Translations under genes and position numbers: made by a program
The notes under the pieces: model-generated
What the model was told of the DNA's origin: nothing
What the model saw: only the letters and a program-made list of their open reading frames with translations
The model's database searches: none
Origin: Candidatus Atribacteria bacterium
GTDB taxonomy: Bacteria > Atribacterota > Phoenicimicrobiia > Phoenicimicrobiales > Stramentimicrobiaceae
Assembly: GCA_016934875.1 (NCBI GenBank)
Contig: JAFGSC010000179.1
Location: 1 to 5,420 of the forward strand
Direction: 5' to 3'
Length of the DNA: 5,420 nucleotides
Part shown: positions 1 to 4,827 of the stretch, piece after piece
Layout of the letters: every line of letters starts with the position of its first letter
Numbering within the stretch: position 1 is the first letter of the stretch

Positions 1-74
1 CCAATGGCTGACCCTGCAGCTGCAGCAATAAAACCTGCCCGCGTTTTCCAATGCTCTCTCTCAGCTTGAACCAT
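1..74 (-). CDS. NSS-family Na+-dependent transporter, N-terminal fragment
   Basis: Reading the minus strand from the ATG at 74-72 gives 24 whole codons before the window ends: MVQAEREHW, then KTRAGFI, then AAAAGSAI and a partial glycine codon. The order RExW, then a GFI segment, then a small-residue run AAAGSAIG is the well-known start of bacterial sodium:neurotransmitter symporters (SNF/NSS, LeuT/TnaT-like), where the first unwound membrane helix binds sodium and substrate. Members import amino acids such as tryptophan, leucine or methionine with sodium at the cytoplasmic membrane; the substrate cannot be told from this fragment. AAAGGAGA lies 6-8 bases before the ATG, supporting the start. 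The gene diverges from everything else in the window and sits behind a long possible leader. The family call rests on about 25 residues, but these are its most recognisable ones. Confidence 0.8.
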   Translation of the reverse strand, partial: MVQAEREHWKTRAGFIAAAAGSAI

Positions 75-346
75 TTTCTATCTCCTTTATTTTTTTTAAT
101 AAATTTTATTATTGAATAGCGAGAAGACCATCTTGTGTCATAACCTCAAAGGGGTTTTTATTGGTGAAATAGTTACGGGGCTTTAGTGATACTTTATCCT
201 CCTTTGACATGAATTTATGCTTATCATCGCACCGAACAGGAACGACTTCTTAATTTCAGTCCGACATATTTATGGTGTTTAACGTGTTGTCTTTACTTTT
301 TTCTCTCACCTAAAGCATCCCAAAACAATTTATAGCTGCATCGCTT
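75..346 (-). promoter_or_regulatory. Possible long 5' leader of the NSS transporter
   Basis: No convincing protein gene fills this stretch. If transcription starts from the minus-strand promoter candidate at 347-374, the transporter mRNA would have a leader of roughly 265 bases. Two distant segments are complementary: 307-321 (CACCTAAAGCATCCC on plus) and 177-188 (GGGGCTTTAGTG on plus). They can form a stem of 3+6+3 base pairs with two small bulges, closing a loop of about 118 bases, as multi-branched regulatory RNAs do. Inside the loop, CATAAATATGTC (263-274, minus strand) and CATAAATTCATGTC (206-219, minus strand) resemble each other. I do not recognise a known riboswitch core: no T-box sequence, and no glycine, SAM or lysine signature. 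This is an inference from pairing by eye. Confidence 0.3.
109..210 (-). CDS. Short open frame upstream of the NSS gene, 33 aa, doubtful
   Basis: From the ATG at 210-208 to TAA at 111-109 the minus strand encodes 33 residues starting MSKEDKVSLK and ending QDGLLAIQ. The frame stays open 12 further codons upstream, back to a stop at about 246. It ends 34 bases before the transporter start. The peptide is polar, with no membrane segment, so it does not resemble the small hydrophobic MetS-type partners of some NSS transporters. No ribosome binding site precedes this ATG; an AAAGGAGG motif lies inside the frame with no usable start codon behind it. It could be a leader frame, the tail of a decayed gene, or chance. 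I do not recognise the sequence. Confidence 0.15.
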   Translation of the reverse strand: MSKEDKVSLKPRNYFTNKNPFEVMTQDGLLAIQ

Positions 347-374
347 ATTACAAGTAGCAGTAAGAAAATATCAA
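347..374 (-). promoter_or_regulatory. Candidate sigma-A promoter for the NSS leader
   Basis: On the minus strand TTGATA (374-369) and TGTAAT (352-347) are separated by 16 bases. Each hexamer matches the sigma-A consensus (TTGACA / TATAAT) in five of six positions, and the pair points toward the transporter gene. The spacer is one base short of ideal, and AT-rich DNA produces such pairs by chance, so the call is tentative. Confidence 0.35.
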
Positions 375-752
375 GTTAACAAGAAGCCTAAAGGGTACAT
401 CATACCGAGTTAAAGTCTAACACTTTTCTAGAATAATGTCAAAAAACCAACCTAATCAAACAATATTGATCCAATGATATTGGATTTAAATCAATATGAA
501 GGTTTGATGTTTGATTACCATTGGAATCCATTAAATATATTATGGTTTATAACTATACAATATGTGTAACGAAGAAAATAAGCTAGCAGTATCGCAAACA
601 TAAAGGTCATTTAATTGGGTACCGTTCTATACAAAGTAAAATAATTGGACAAAATGTTCGAATTGAGTGAAAATAAAAAAAGATATTTTGACTAAAAAAT
701 ATTATTTTTTTAACCATTGTCAAGATAGTTTTTCCTAATTTGTTACCATTAG
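375..752. other. Non-coding stretch before the acylphosphatase gene
   Basis: Apart from the inverted repeat at 455-508, this gap is AT-rich with stop codons in all frames. A TTGACT at 688-693 sits where a -35 box for the acylphosphatase gene could be, but the DNA 17 bases on (TAACCA) is a poor -10. No RNA gene is recognised. Confidence 0.5.
455..508. repeat. 54-base imperfect inverted repeat
   Basis: Left arm 455-475 (ATCAAAC, then AATATTGAT, then CCAAT) is matched in reverse by the right arm 479-508. The inner stem ATCCAAT/ATTGGAT (469-475 with 479-485) has a three-base loop GAT. The outer stem ATCAAAC/GTTTGAT (455-461 with 502-508) is perfect. The middle stem CAATATTG against CAATATG is nearly so. 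The right arm has extra bases between the three stems. It is followed by no T-run on either strand, so it is not a standard terminator. It may be a small miniature-transposon remnant, a protein-binding palindrome, or a hairpin RNA. It lies in the 375-752 gap, where I see no gene. Confidence 0.5.
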
Positions 753-764
753 GTGAGTAAAAAT

Positions 765-1052
765 ATGGATGATGAAGATGAAATGGTTAGAGCTATTCTA
801 AAGTTGAGTGGAAGGGTACAGGGAGTAGCGTTTCGCTATTATGCCAGGAACAAAGCGAATCAATTGGGTATAACAGGTTGGATAAGAAATTTGGACAACG
901 GTGATGTTGAAGCCGTTTTTGAGGGAAAAAATAGCTTGGTCCTTCAGATGATTACTTGGTGTAAAAGAGGGCCTAGCCTAGCACATGTGGAGAATATAGA
1001 TATTGATTGGCAGACTTATACCGGAGAATTTAATCAGTTTAATATTTTTTAG
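765..1052 (+). CDS. acyP: Acylphosphatase
   Basis: This small cytoplasmic enzyme hydrolyses the carboxyl-phosphate bond of acyl phosphates such as acetyl phosphate or 1,3-bisphosphoglycerate. Counting from the ATG at 765, the product is 95 residues, the usual length for the family (about 90-98). The phosphate-binding loop GRVQGVAFRYYAR carries the catalytic arginine (Arg24), and GWIRN carries the catalytic asparagine (Asn42); both match the Arg23/Asn41 positions of classical acylphosphatases. The NGDVEAVFEG stretch and a late hydrophobic strand complete the alpha/beta fold. I chose ATG 765 because AGGTGAG (751-757) precedes it by 7 bases. A GTG at 753 would add MSKN but has no ribosome binding site. 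The N-terminus DDEDE is unusually acidic. The gene seems to stand alone, with 119 bases to the next gene and no clear terminator. Confidence 0.95.
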   Translation: MDDEDEMVRAILKLSGRVQGVAFRYYARNKANQLGITGWIRNLDNGDVEAVFEGKNSLVLQMITWCKRGPSLAHVENIDIDWQTYTGEFNQFNIF

Positions 1053-1171
1053 TATCATTTTTTAATTTTGCTTATTTTTAGTATTGCTTTTGAGTAGAAA
1101 CAATTTTCTAAAATTCCTAAAATATACTTAAATTGAAAAATAAGATAATAATTGGGGAAGGTAAAAATTAA

Positions 1172-1885
1172 ATGTTTGTACTTCAGGAAGTTTCTTATAT
1201 CGCTGCTTTCATAGCAGGATTGCTGTCTTTCTTATCTCCATGTATTTTACCCTTAGTTCCTGGGTATATTTCCTTTATATCGGGAATGTCTCTAGAGGAT
1301 TTGAACGGAAAAGAGGGTAGGAAAAAGGGCTCATATATTAGGGTGATGGCAAGTGCTTTATTTTTTGTTTTTGGTTTTTCCTTCGTTTTTATATTATTGG
1401 GTGCATCTGCAACGTTTATTGGGCAGTTCCTTCAGGAAAATTTAGTATGGTTTAGAAGGATTGGTGGCCTTATTGTAATCCTATTTGGGTTGCATATGAT
1501 TGGGATCATTAATATTTCCTTTTTAAATTATCAGAAGAAATTCCAGTATGGCCAAAACGTTTCGTATCATCTTTTTTTAACACCTCTTTTTATTGGTTTT
1601 GCCTTTGCTTTTGGGTGGACACCCTGTATTGGTCCTATTTTGGCTGCGATTTTGGTTTATGCAGGAACACAGGATACAATCTTAAAAGGAATCACATTAC
1701 TGTTCGTATATTCAGCAGGTTTAGGGGTTCCTTTCTTGCTCACCGCACTAATGGTTAGCCAATTTTATCAGTTGACTGGAAAGATTAAAAAATATTTTCA
1801 TACCATTGAATGGGTAGGGGGGATCTTGTTGATATTGATTGGTTTCTTAATTTTCAATGATTATTTATCTTTTCTTACCCTTTAG
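1172..1885 (+). CDS. ccdA: CcdA-type transmembrane thiol-disulfide carrier (DsbD family)
   Basis: This integral membrane protein takes electrons from cytoplasmic thioredoxin and passes them to thioredoxin-like proteins outside the membrane, keeping target cysteines reduced. The 237 residues hold six hydrophobic segments (about 8-38, 58-86, 94-116, 133-163, 168-197 and 210-236), the standard CcdA length and layout, without the extra periplasmic domains of full DsbD. The two redox cysteines are visible: Cys24 in LSPCILPLVPGY and Cys152 in GWTPCIGPILA, each followed by the expected prolines. GGGGAAGG at 1154-1161 serves the ATG. A TATACT hexamer at 1123-1128 could be its -10 box, but no good -35 is seen. 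No terminator follows, and the secreted thioredoxin-like gene 109 bases on is the obvious electron acceptor. In Firmicutes CcdA serves cytochrome c maturation or spore-envelope proteins; no such target gene is in the window. Confidence 0.95.
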   Translation: MFVLQEVSYIAAFIAGLLSFLSPCILPLVPGYISFISGMSLEDLNGKEGRKKGSYIRVMASALFFVFGFSFVFILLGASATFIGQFLQENLVWFRRIGGLIVILFGLHMIGIINISFLNYQKKFQYGQNVSYHLFLTPLFIGFAFAFGWTPCIGPILAAILVYAGTQDTILKGITLLFVYSAGLGVPFLLTALMVSQFYQLTGKIKKYFHTIEWVGGILLILIGFLIFNDYLSFLTL

Positions 1886-1898
1886 ATGAGAGAATAAT

Positions 1899-1926
1899 TT
1901 GACATATATTTCTATCGTTGTATAAT
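1899..1926 (+). promoter_or_regulatory. Consensus sigma-A promoter before the thioredoxin-like gene
   Basis: TTGACA (1899-1904) and TATAAT (1921-1926) both match the sigma-A consensus perfectly, with a 16-base spacer. The promoter begins 14 bases after the ccdA stop codon. Transcription would start near 1933, giving a leader of about 60 bases before the ATG at 1995. The thioredoxin-like gene can therefore be made at higher level than, or independently of, ccdA, although read-through from ccdA is also possible. Confidence 0.75.
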
Positions 1927-1994
1927 TACTCAAAATAAAATATATTACGATTTTAGCTCATAGATAGAAATAAATATTAACATAAAGGAATATC

Positions 1995-2561
1995 ATGAAA
2001 AAAAACCACATGTCTAAGATAAGTTCATTATATGTCTTTCTTCTCTTTTTAATAGTAATATTTTTTTTCAATTTTACAATTTACGCTGATCAGACCAATA
2101 CGATAGAAGCAGTTATTGGTTCAGATCAAACTGTTTTTCATTGGTTGTCATATGATCAAGCAATAACCAAGTCAAAAGTTGAAAATATCCCCACTTTGAT
2201 CTATTTTTATTCTGATCAGTGCGGATGGTGTAGAAAACTCGAAAATGAGACTTTGGATGACGAAAAAGTCAAGGCAATCATGGTTAAAAATTTTTCAACT
2301 GTTAAAATCAATAGCAACTCATCAAAAACTGTGATTGAAAACGGCAAGAAAATCACCGAGAAACAATTATCAGAACAAGTTTATCAGGTTAAAGGAACTC
2401 CAACAATATGGTTTTTAACGAGCGATAATAAGCGCATTGCATCTTTACCTGGCTATGTAAAACCAGACATGTTGATCAATGTGCTGAATTATATTAAGGA
2501 TGGGAGTTATAAGAAGGTCACTTTTCAGGAATATATGGAACAAAAAAATAATCAATCATAA
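1995..2561 (+). CDS. Secreted thioredoxin-fold protein with CGWC active site
   Basis: This is probably an extracytoplasmic disulfide reductase that receives electrons from the neighbouring CcdA. The 188-residue product starts with a basic end (MKKNHMSK) and a hydrophobic stretch (about 11-30) ending FTIYA-DQTN, a plausible signal peptidase site after Ala31, or a membrane anchor. The thioredoxin-like domain spans about 48-170: the strand TLIYFYS leads to the redox motif Cys76-Gly-Trp-Cys79, followed by RKLENETL, a form typical of thioredoxin_2/thioredoxin_7-like, SoxW-like proteins rather than classic thioredoxin (CGPC). Thr-Pro136-Thr in VKGTPTIWF is the cis-proline that packs on the active site. 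AAAGGAA (1984-1990) precedes the ATG, and a terminator follows at 2645. A charged insert (about 105-128) before the cis-proline region is longer than in minimal thioredoxins. The physiological target is unknown. Confidence 0.88.
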   Translation: MKKNHMSKISSLYVFLLFLIVIFFFNFTIYADQTNTIEAVIGSDQTVFHWLSYDQAITKSKVENIPTLIYFYSDQCGWCRKLENETLDDEKVKAIMVKNFSTVKINSNSSKTVIENGKKITEKQLSEQVYQVKGTPTIWFLTSDNKRIASLPGYVKPDMLINVLNYIKDGSYKKVTFQEYMEQKNNQS

Positions 2562-2644
2562 ATTAAGGTTTAGTTTGGCCCTTGAAGATAAAAAATAATT
2601 GATTCCTTCAATTAGATTGTTGATATTGGTATTTGGTTTTTTCT

Positions 2645-2687
2645 AATGAGATAGGCAGAGCATTCATTTTGCCTATCTCATTTTTTT
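2645..2687 (+). terminator. Strong rho-independent terminator
   Basis: A perfect 13-base-pair stem, AATGAGATAGGCA (2645-2657) with TGCCTATCTCATT (2670-2682), has a 12-base loop and runs straight into a T-tract ending at 2687. It lies 84 bases after the stop of the thioredoxin-like gene and ends the ccdA/thioredoxin transcription unit. The minus-strand side has no T-run, so it works in one direction. Confidence 0.93.
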
Positions 2688-2739
2688 CGGCTTTGTCGTT
2701 TTTCATTTTTTAAAAAGCGAACTCATTTAAAGATTAGGG

Positions 2740-2745
2740 TATAAT
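2740..2745 (+). promoter_or_regulatory. Candidate -10 box for the PP-loop gene
   Basis: TATAAT at 2740-2745 is a perfect -10 hexamer 46 bases before the GTG start and just behind the terminator, where a new transcript should begin. The expected -35 region (about 2716-2723, GCGAAC-like) is poor, so the promoter may be weak or helped by an activator. Confidence 0.4.
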
Positions 2746-2791
2746 AAATAACAACATAAAATCAAAAATAGGTAATCCGGAGATTAGATTT

Positions 2792-3763
2792 GTGAATACT
2801 ATTTCAGATTCAGATCAGATCCAGGAAATCAAAAACAAAATTAAACAAATTGCAAGTGATGATATAGTTATTGTTGCCTTTTCAGGAGGTTTAGACAGTA
2901 CGGTTGTTTTAAACCTTGCAAAACAAGCATTGGGAAATAGAAAATTAATTGCAGTTCATGTTGATTTTGGTCATTATACTTATAACGCAACCAAAAAAAA
3001 TGTAAAGATGATCAGTAGAATGTTAAATATAAAACTTCATGTTATATCTGGTCAGACCGAGCAGATGAACATTATGAGAGGTGGGCCAGATTGTAACTTA
3101 TGTACTAGGAAAGTAAAACTAGGCTTAATTCGATTATTCGCAGGGAGTAAATTAATTTTAACAGGATCAAATCAAAGTGACAGTTGGGGTCAGTACGGAT
3201 TAGATTATAGCGAAGGATTTTATGCTCCTTTATTTAATTACTCCAAGAGTGAAATTATAAAAATTGCTGCTGACTTGAAAATTGAAATCAAGCGAATCGG
3301 AGAAAATAGTATCCGTGAAGGATGTAAATTGAAACATCTGTTGAAGCCCCTAGTGAATCCTATGTATCACGGAGAAGCAGTTCACTGTGCAAATGAATTG
3401 TTGTTGCGGGAAATTCATAGGTCAGGACTTGATGAAAAAATAAAAATTGCCAATGTGAAGATTATTGGACCGTTAAATAAAAATATTGCCTTAGTCAATA
3501 TTTTTCCTCAACCTGACCGGTACTGGCTGAAGGATGTAGAGGAAAAGATCATAAAACTGAAATCGATTGAAGAGTGTAAGATTATTGATCGTCCCATAGA
3601 GTTAATAGTAAAAGCCAATAAGGGTCAATACAATAATCTGCGTTCCAGGTATTGGATAGAAGAAGGAAAATTGCAGCCGGAATTTGCTTTTCCTATAGCA
3701 ATTCAATGGCTATTGACCACGAATCATAGATTGAAAACATTTCAAGTTGTCGGTTATAATTAA
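2792..3763 (+). CDS. PP-loop ATP pyrophosphatase with CxxC, substrate unknown
   Basis: The 323-residue product is an adenine-nucleotide alpha-hydrolase of the ExsB/LarE/TtcA class, enzymes that adenylate a substrate and often insert sulfur into tRNA or cofactors. The N-terminal strand VIVAFSGGLDST holds the PP-loop SGGLDS (31-36). HVDFG (56-60), LTGSNQSD (123-130) and APLFNYSKSEI (145-155) follow in the family order. Cys101 and Cys104 (PDCNLCTRK) plus Cys178 (REGCKL) are arranged like the three cluster ligands of TtcA/TtuA; Cys178 also falls near the catalytic cysteine of LarE. Residues 226-323 form a C-terminal region I cannot name. The GTG start is supported by GGAG (2779-2782), 9 bases upstream; no ATG lies nearby. 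DUF2148 follows after 76 bases with no terminator, so the two are probably co-transcribed. The PP-loop assignment is firm; a thiolation role is inference. I cannot exclude a glutamine-independent amidation enzyme. Confidence 0.85.
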   Translation: MNTISDSDQIQEIKNKIKQIASDDIVIVAFSGGLDSTVVLNLAKQALGNRKLIAVHVDFGHYTYNATKKNVKMISRMLNIKLHVISGQTEQMNIMRGGPDCNLCTRKVKLGLIRLFAGSKLILTGSNQSDSWGQYGLDYSEGFYAPLFNYSKSEIIKIAADLKIEIKRIGENSIREGCKLKHLLKPLVNPMYHGEAVHCANELLLREIHRSGLDEKIKIANVKIIGPLNKNIALVNIFPQPDRYWLKDVEEKIIKLKSIEECKIIDRPIELIVKANKGQYNNLRSRYWIEEGKLQPEFAFPIAIQWLLTTNHRLKTFQVVGYN

Positions 3764-3839
3764 ATTGAATTAGCAATGATTTTACCAGAAAGAAAATATA
3801 AATCTATTTAGAGAAACTTAGATAAAGGAGTTTTTGTGA

Positions 3840-4382
3840 ATGAACAATCAATTAGGTTATATCAATCCAATAGATGCAATAAAAAATGCAGTGGAGTTAA
3901 TGGCTTTATCAGCCAGGACAGCCCCAAAATCAGCTGGCAGGGATTTTGTGACAATAAAAATATTATATGGGGAGAAAGTGAAAAAACTAGGAGAAGAAAT
4001 GATAAAATATGGCATAGATCATGGTAAAAAGAATTTTGACCGCGATGGGGAAAATGTAAAAAATTCTCCCGCAGTGTTATTAATTGGATTGAAAAATGCT
4101 GACACAGTTGGTCTCGATTGTGGTGCATGCGGATATGATAATTGCGCTGAATGTCTGACGCACCATGGCATCGAATTTGATGGTCCTATGTGTGCTTTCC
4201 GTATTCTTGATATGGGAATTGCAATAGGTTCTGCGGTAAAAATGGCGGGGTTGCTTAGTATTGATAACCGGATTATGTATAGAGCAGGAGTCGTAGCTAA
4301 AAAGGCAGGTTTGATCGAAGCTAGCTTTGTAATGGGAATACCTTTGTCGGCAACTGGTAAAAGTATTTATTTTGATCGTTAG
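3840..4382 (+). CDS. DUF2148 ferredoxin-domain protein
   Basis: The 180-residue product belongs to the uncharacterised DUF2148 family found in strict anaerobes. Its N-terminal helix LMALSARTAPKSAGRDFV is the family's hallmark. The centre, GLDCGACGYDNCAEC, places Cys94, Cys97, Cys102 and Cys105, and Cys118 follows in GPMCAFR. The C-x2-C-x4-C-x15-C pattern (94, 97, 102, 118) is that of the Fe-S domain seen in RnfB and in corrinoid/acetyl-CoA pathway proteins, so one [4Fe-4S] cluster is expected. The rest is soluble, with small-residue runs (GIAIGSAVKMAG) and the usual end GKSIYFDR, so the protein looks complete. AAAGGAG (3824-3830) sits 9 bases before ATG 3840. The function of the family is unknown; binding of a redox or organometallic partner is only a guess. 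It is probably in one operon with the PP-loop gene. Confidence 0.9.
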   Translation: MNNQLGYINPIDAIKNAVELMALSARTAPKSAGRDFVTIKILYGEKVKKLGEEMIKYGIDHGKKNFDRDGENVKNSPAVLLIGLKNADTVGLDCGACGYDNCAECLTHHGIEFDGPMCAFRILDMGIAIGSAVKMAGLLSIDNRIMYRAGVVAKKAGLIEASFVMGIPLSATGKSIYFDR

Positions 4383-4389
4383 AAATAAG

Positions 4390-4427
4390 GTGAAGCGAAA
4401 AAGTTAGATTTTTTTCGAATATTTCAC
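4390..4427 (+). other. AT-rich hairpin behind the DUF2148 gene
   Basis: GTGAA (4390-4394) pairs with TTCAC (4423-4427), and inside it CGAAAAA (4396-4402) pairs with TTTTTCG (4411-4417), with a loop GTTAGATT. It begins 8 bases after the DUF2148 stop. The T-run lies within the stem rather than behind it, so it is at best a weak terminator or an mRNA-stabilising end. Confidence 0.3.
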
Positions 4428-4535
4428 AGAATGTGCAAAAAATGCGCATGTTTAAGTACTTATGATTCAATTTTGATTGACAAGAGATAAGGAGATCATT
4501 TTTAAAACTCATTTTTTCGTTTATTTAGCTTAATA

Positions 4536-4559
4536 TGTGACCAAAAGTTGTCTGTGACA
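4536..4559 (+). promoter_or_regulatory. Candidate activator-binding sites upstream of the sigma-54 promoter
   Basis: TGTGAC occurs twice, at 4536-4541 and 4553-4558, 17 bases apart. The second copy overlaps a perfect small palindrome TGTC-TGT-GACA (4549-4559). The sites lie about 90-115 bases before the -24 element at 4650, the usual place for a sigma-54 enhancer-binding protein. A related palindrome CACA-GAA-TGTG is at 4425-4435. The regulator is not in the window. Position and symmetry are the only support. Confidence 0.35.
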
Positions 4560-4648
4560 TTTTTATTAGTGATATTTTAGAAGATTTATACCTTAGTTAA
4601 GTTAGAAAAAATATAAAAAATGTAAAATTAACAACTATCATGTTTCTT

Positions 4649-4664
4649 TGGCATAAGAATTGCT
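4649..4664 (+). promoter_or_regulatory. Sigma-54 (-24/-12) promoter for the htrA transcript
   Basis: TGGCATAAGAATTGCT fits the sigma-54 consensus TGGCAYR-N4-TTGCW in every defined position: the invariant GG (4650-4651) and GC (4662-4663) have exactly ten bases between them. No good sigma-A promoter is seen between here and the protease gene. Transcription would start about 12 bases after the GC, near 4675, giving a leader of about 150 bases that includes the MSNNWW frame. Sigma-54 promoters need an ATP-driven activator, so the protease should respond to a specific signal. Confidence 0.75.
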
Positions 4665-4720
4665 TAAATTAAATCATTAGAATAATTTTTATGGAATATT
4701 GAAAAAGGAGATGATTTCTT

Positions 4721-4741
4721 ATGTCAAACAATTGGTGGTAA
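4721..4741 (+). CDS. Six-residue leader frame MSNNWW before htrA
   Basis: ATG at 4721 is followed by Ser, Asn, Asn, Trp, Trp and TAA. AAAAAGGAG (4702-4710) is one of the best ribosome binding sites in the window and lies 10 bases upstream. Two adjacent tryptophan codons directly before the stop resemble peptides that stall ribosomes. The frame is in the leader of the sigma-54 transcript, 86 bases before the protease start. The stretch TTCTTATG, which contains the start codon (4716-4723), is perfectly complementary to CATAAGAA at 4783-4790, so its translation could alter leader folding. Alternatives: the head of a frameshifted small gene, since the frame shifted by one reads IGGNFKSIDGTFKE to TGA at 4773, or chance. 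An ATG at 4711 also opens 14 codons but abuts the GGAG, which is too close for initiation. Confidence 0.4.
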   Translation: MSNNWW

Positions 4742-4742
4742 T

Positions 4743-4769
4743 TTTAAATCTATAGACGGAACATTTAAA
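4743..4769 (+). other. AT-only stem in the htrA leader
   Basis: TTTAAAT (4743-4749) and ATTTAAA (4763-4769) can pair with a 13-base loop, immediately after the stop of the MSNNWW frame. It would be mutually limited by a ribosome stalled at that stop. The stem has no G-C pair and is weak by itself, and no T-run follows, so it is not a terminator. Confidence 0.25.
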
Positions 4770-4827
4770 GAATGAGTAGAATCATAAGAATAGAATATTT
4801 TTAAAGAAATTTACAGAAGGAGGAAAA

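Noticed and set aside
142..159. Plus-strand hairpin AACCTC-AAA-GGGGTT followed by TTTA, resembling a small terminator
   Set aside because: The stem is only six pairs with one wobble, and no plus-strand gene lies upstream for it to end.
507..569. Twenty-codon frame MFDYHWNPLN to QYV with a hydrophobic second half
   Set aside because: Only a weak AAGG precedes the ATG, the frame overlaps the inverted repeat, and such lengths arise by chance in AT-rich DNA.
753..764. GTG at 753 as the acylphosphatase start
   Set aside because: It lacks a ribosome binding site, whereas AGGTGAG is correctly placed for ATG 765, and the shorter form matches family length and catalytic residue numbering.
2582..2611. 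TTGAAG/CTTCAA inverted repeat just behind the thioredoxin-like gene as a terminator
   Set aside because: Six pairs with an 18-base AT-rich loop and no T-run; the strong terminator at 2645 explains the end of transcription.
3836..4027. GTG-started 63-codon frame overlapping the start of the DUF2148 gene
   Set aside because: It overlaps the well-supported DUF2148 frame, has no family features, and the shared ribosome binding site is better spaced for ATG 3840.
4489..4500. AAGGAG motif followed by ATCATT as a start of a small gene
   Set aside because: No ATG, GTG or TTG lies at a workable distance; the frame from ATT ends after about a dozen codons.
4477..4505. TTGACA at 4477-4482 as a sigma-A -35 box for htrA
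   Set aside because: The sequence 17 bases on is TTTTAA, a poor -10, and the distance to the gene is over 300 bases; the sigma-54 element is much better.
4652..4791. Repeated nine-mer CATAAGAAT at 4652-4660 and 4783-4791
   Set aside because: Nine AT-rich bases can recur by chance; the first copy is explained by the sigma-54 element and I see no function linking the two as direct repeats.
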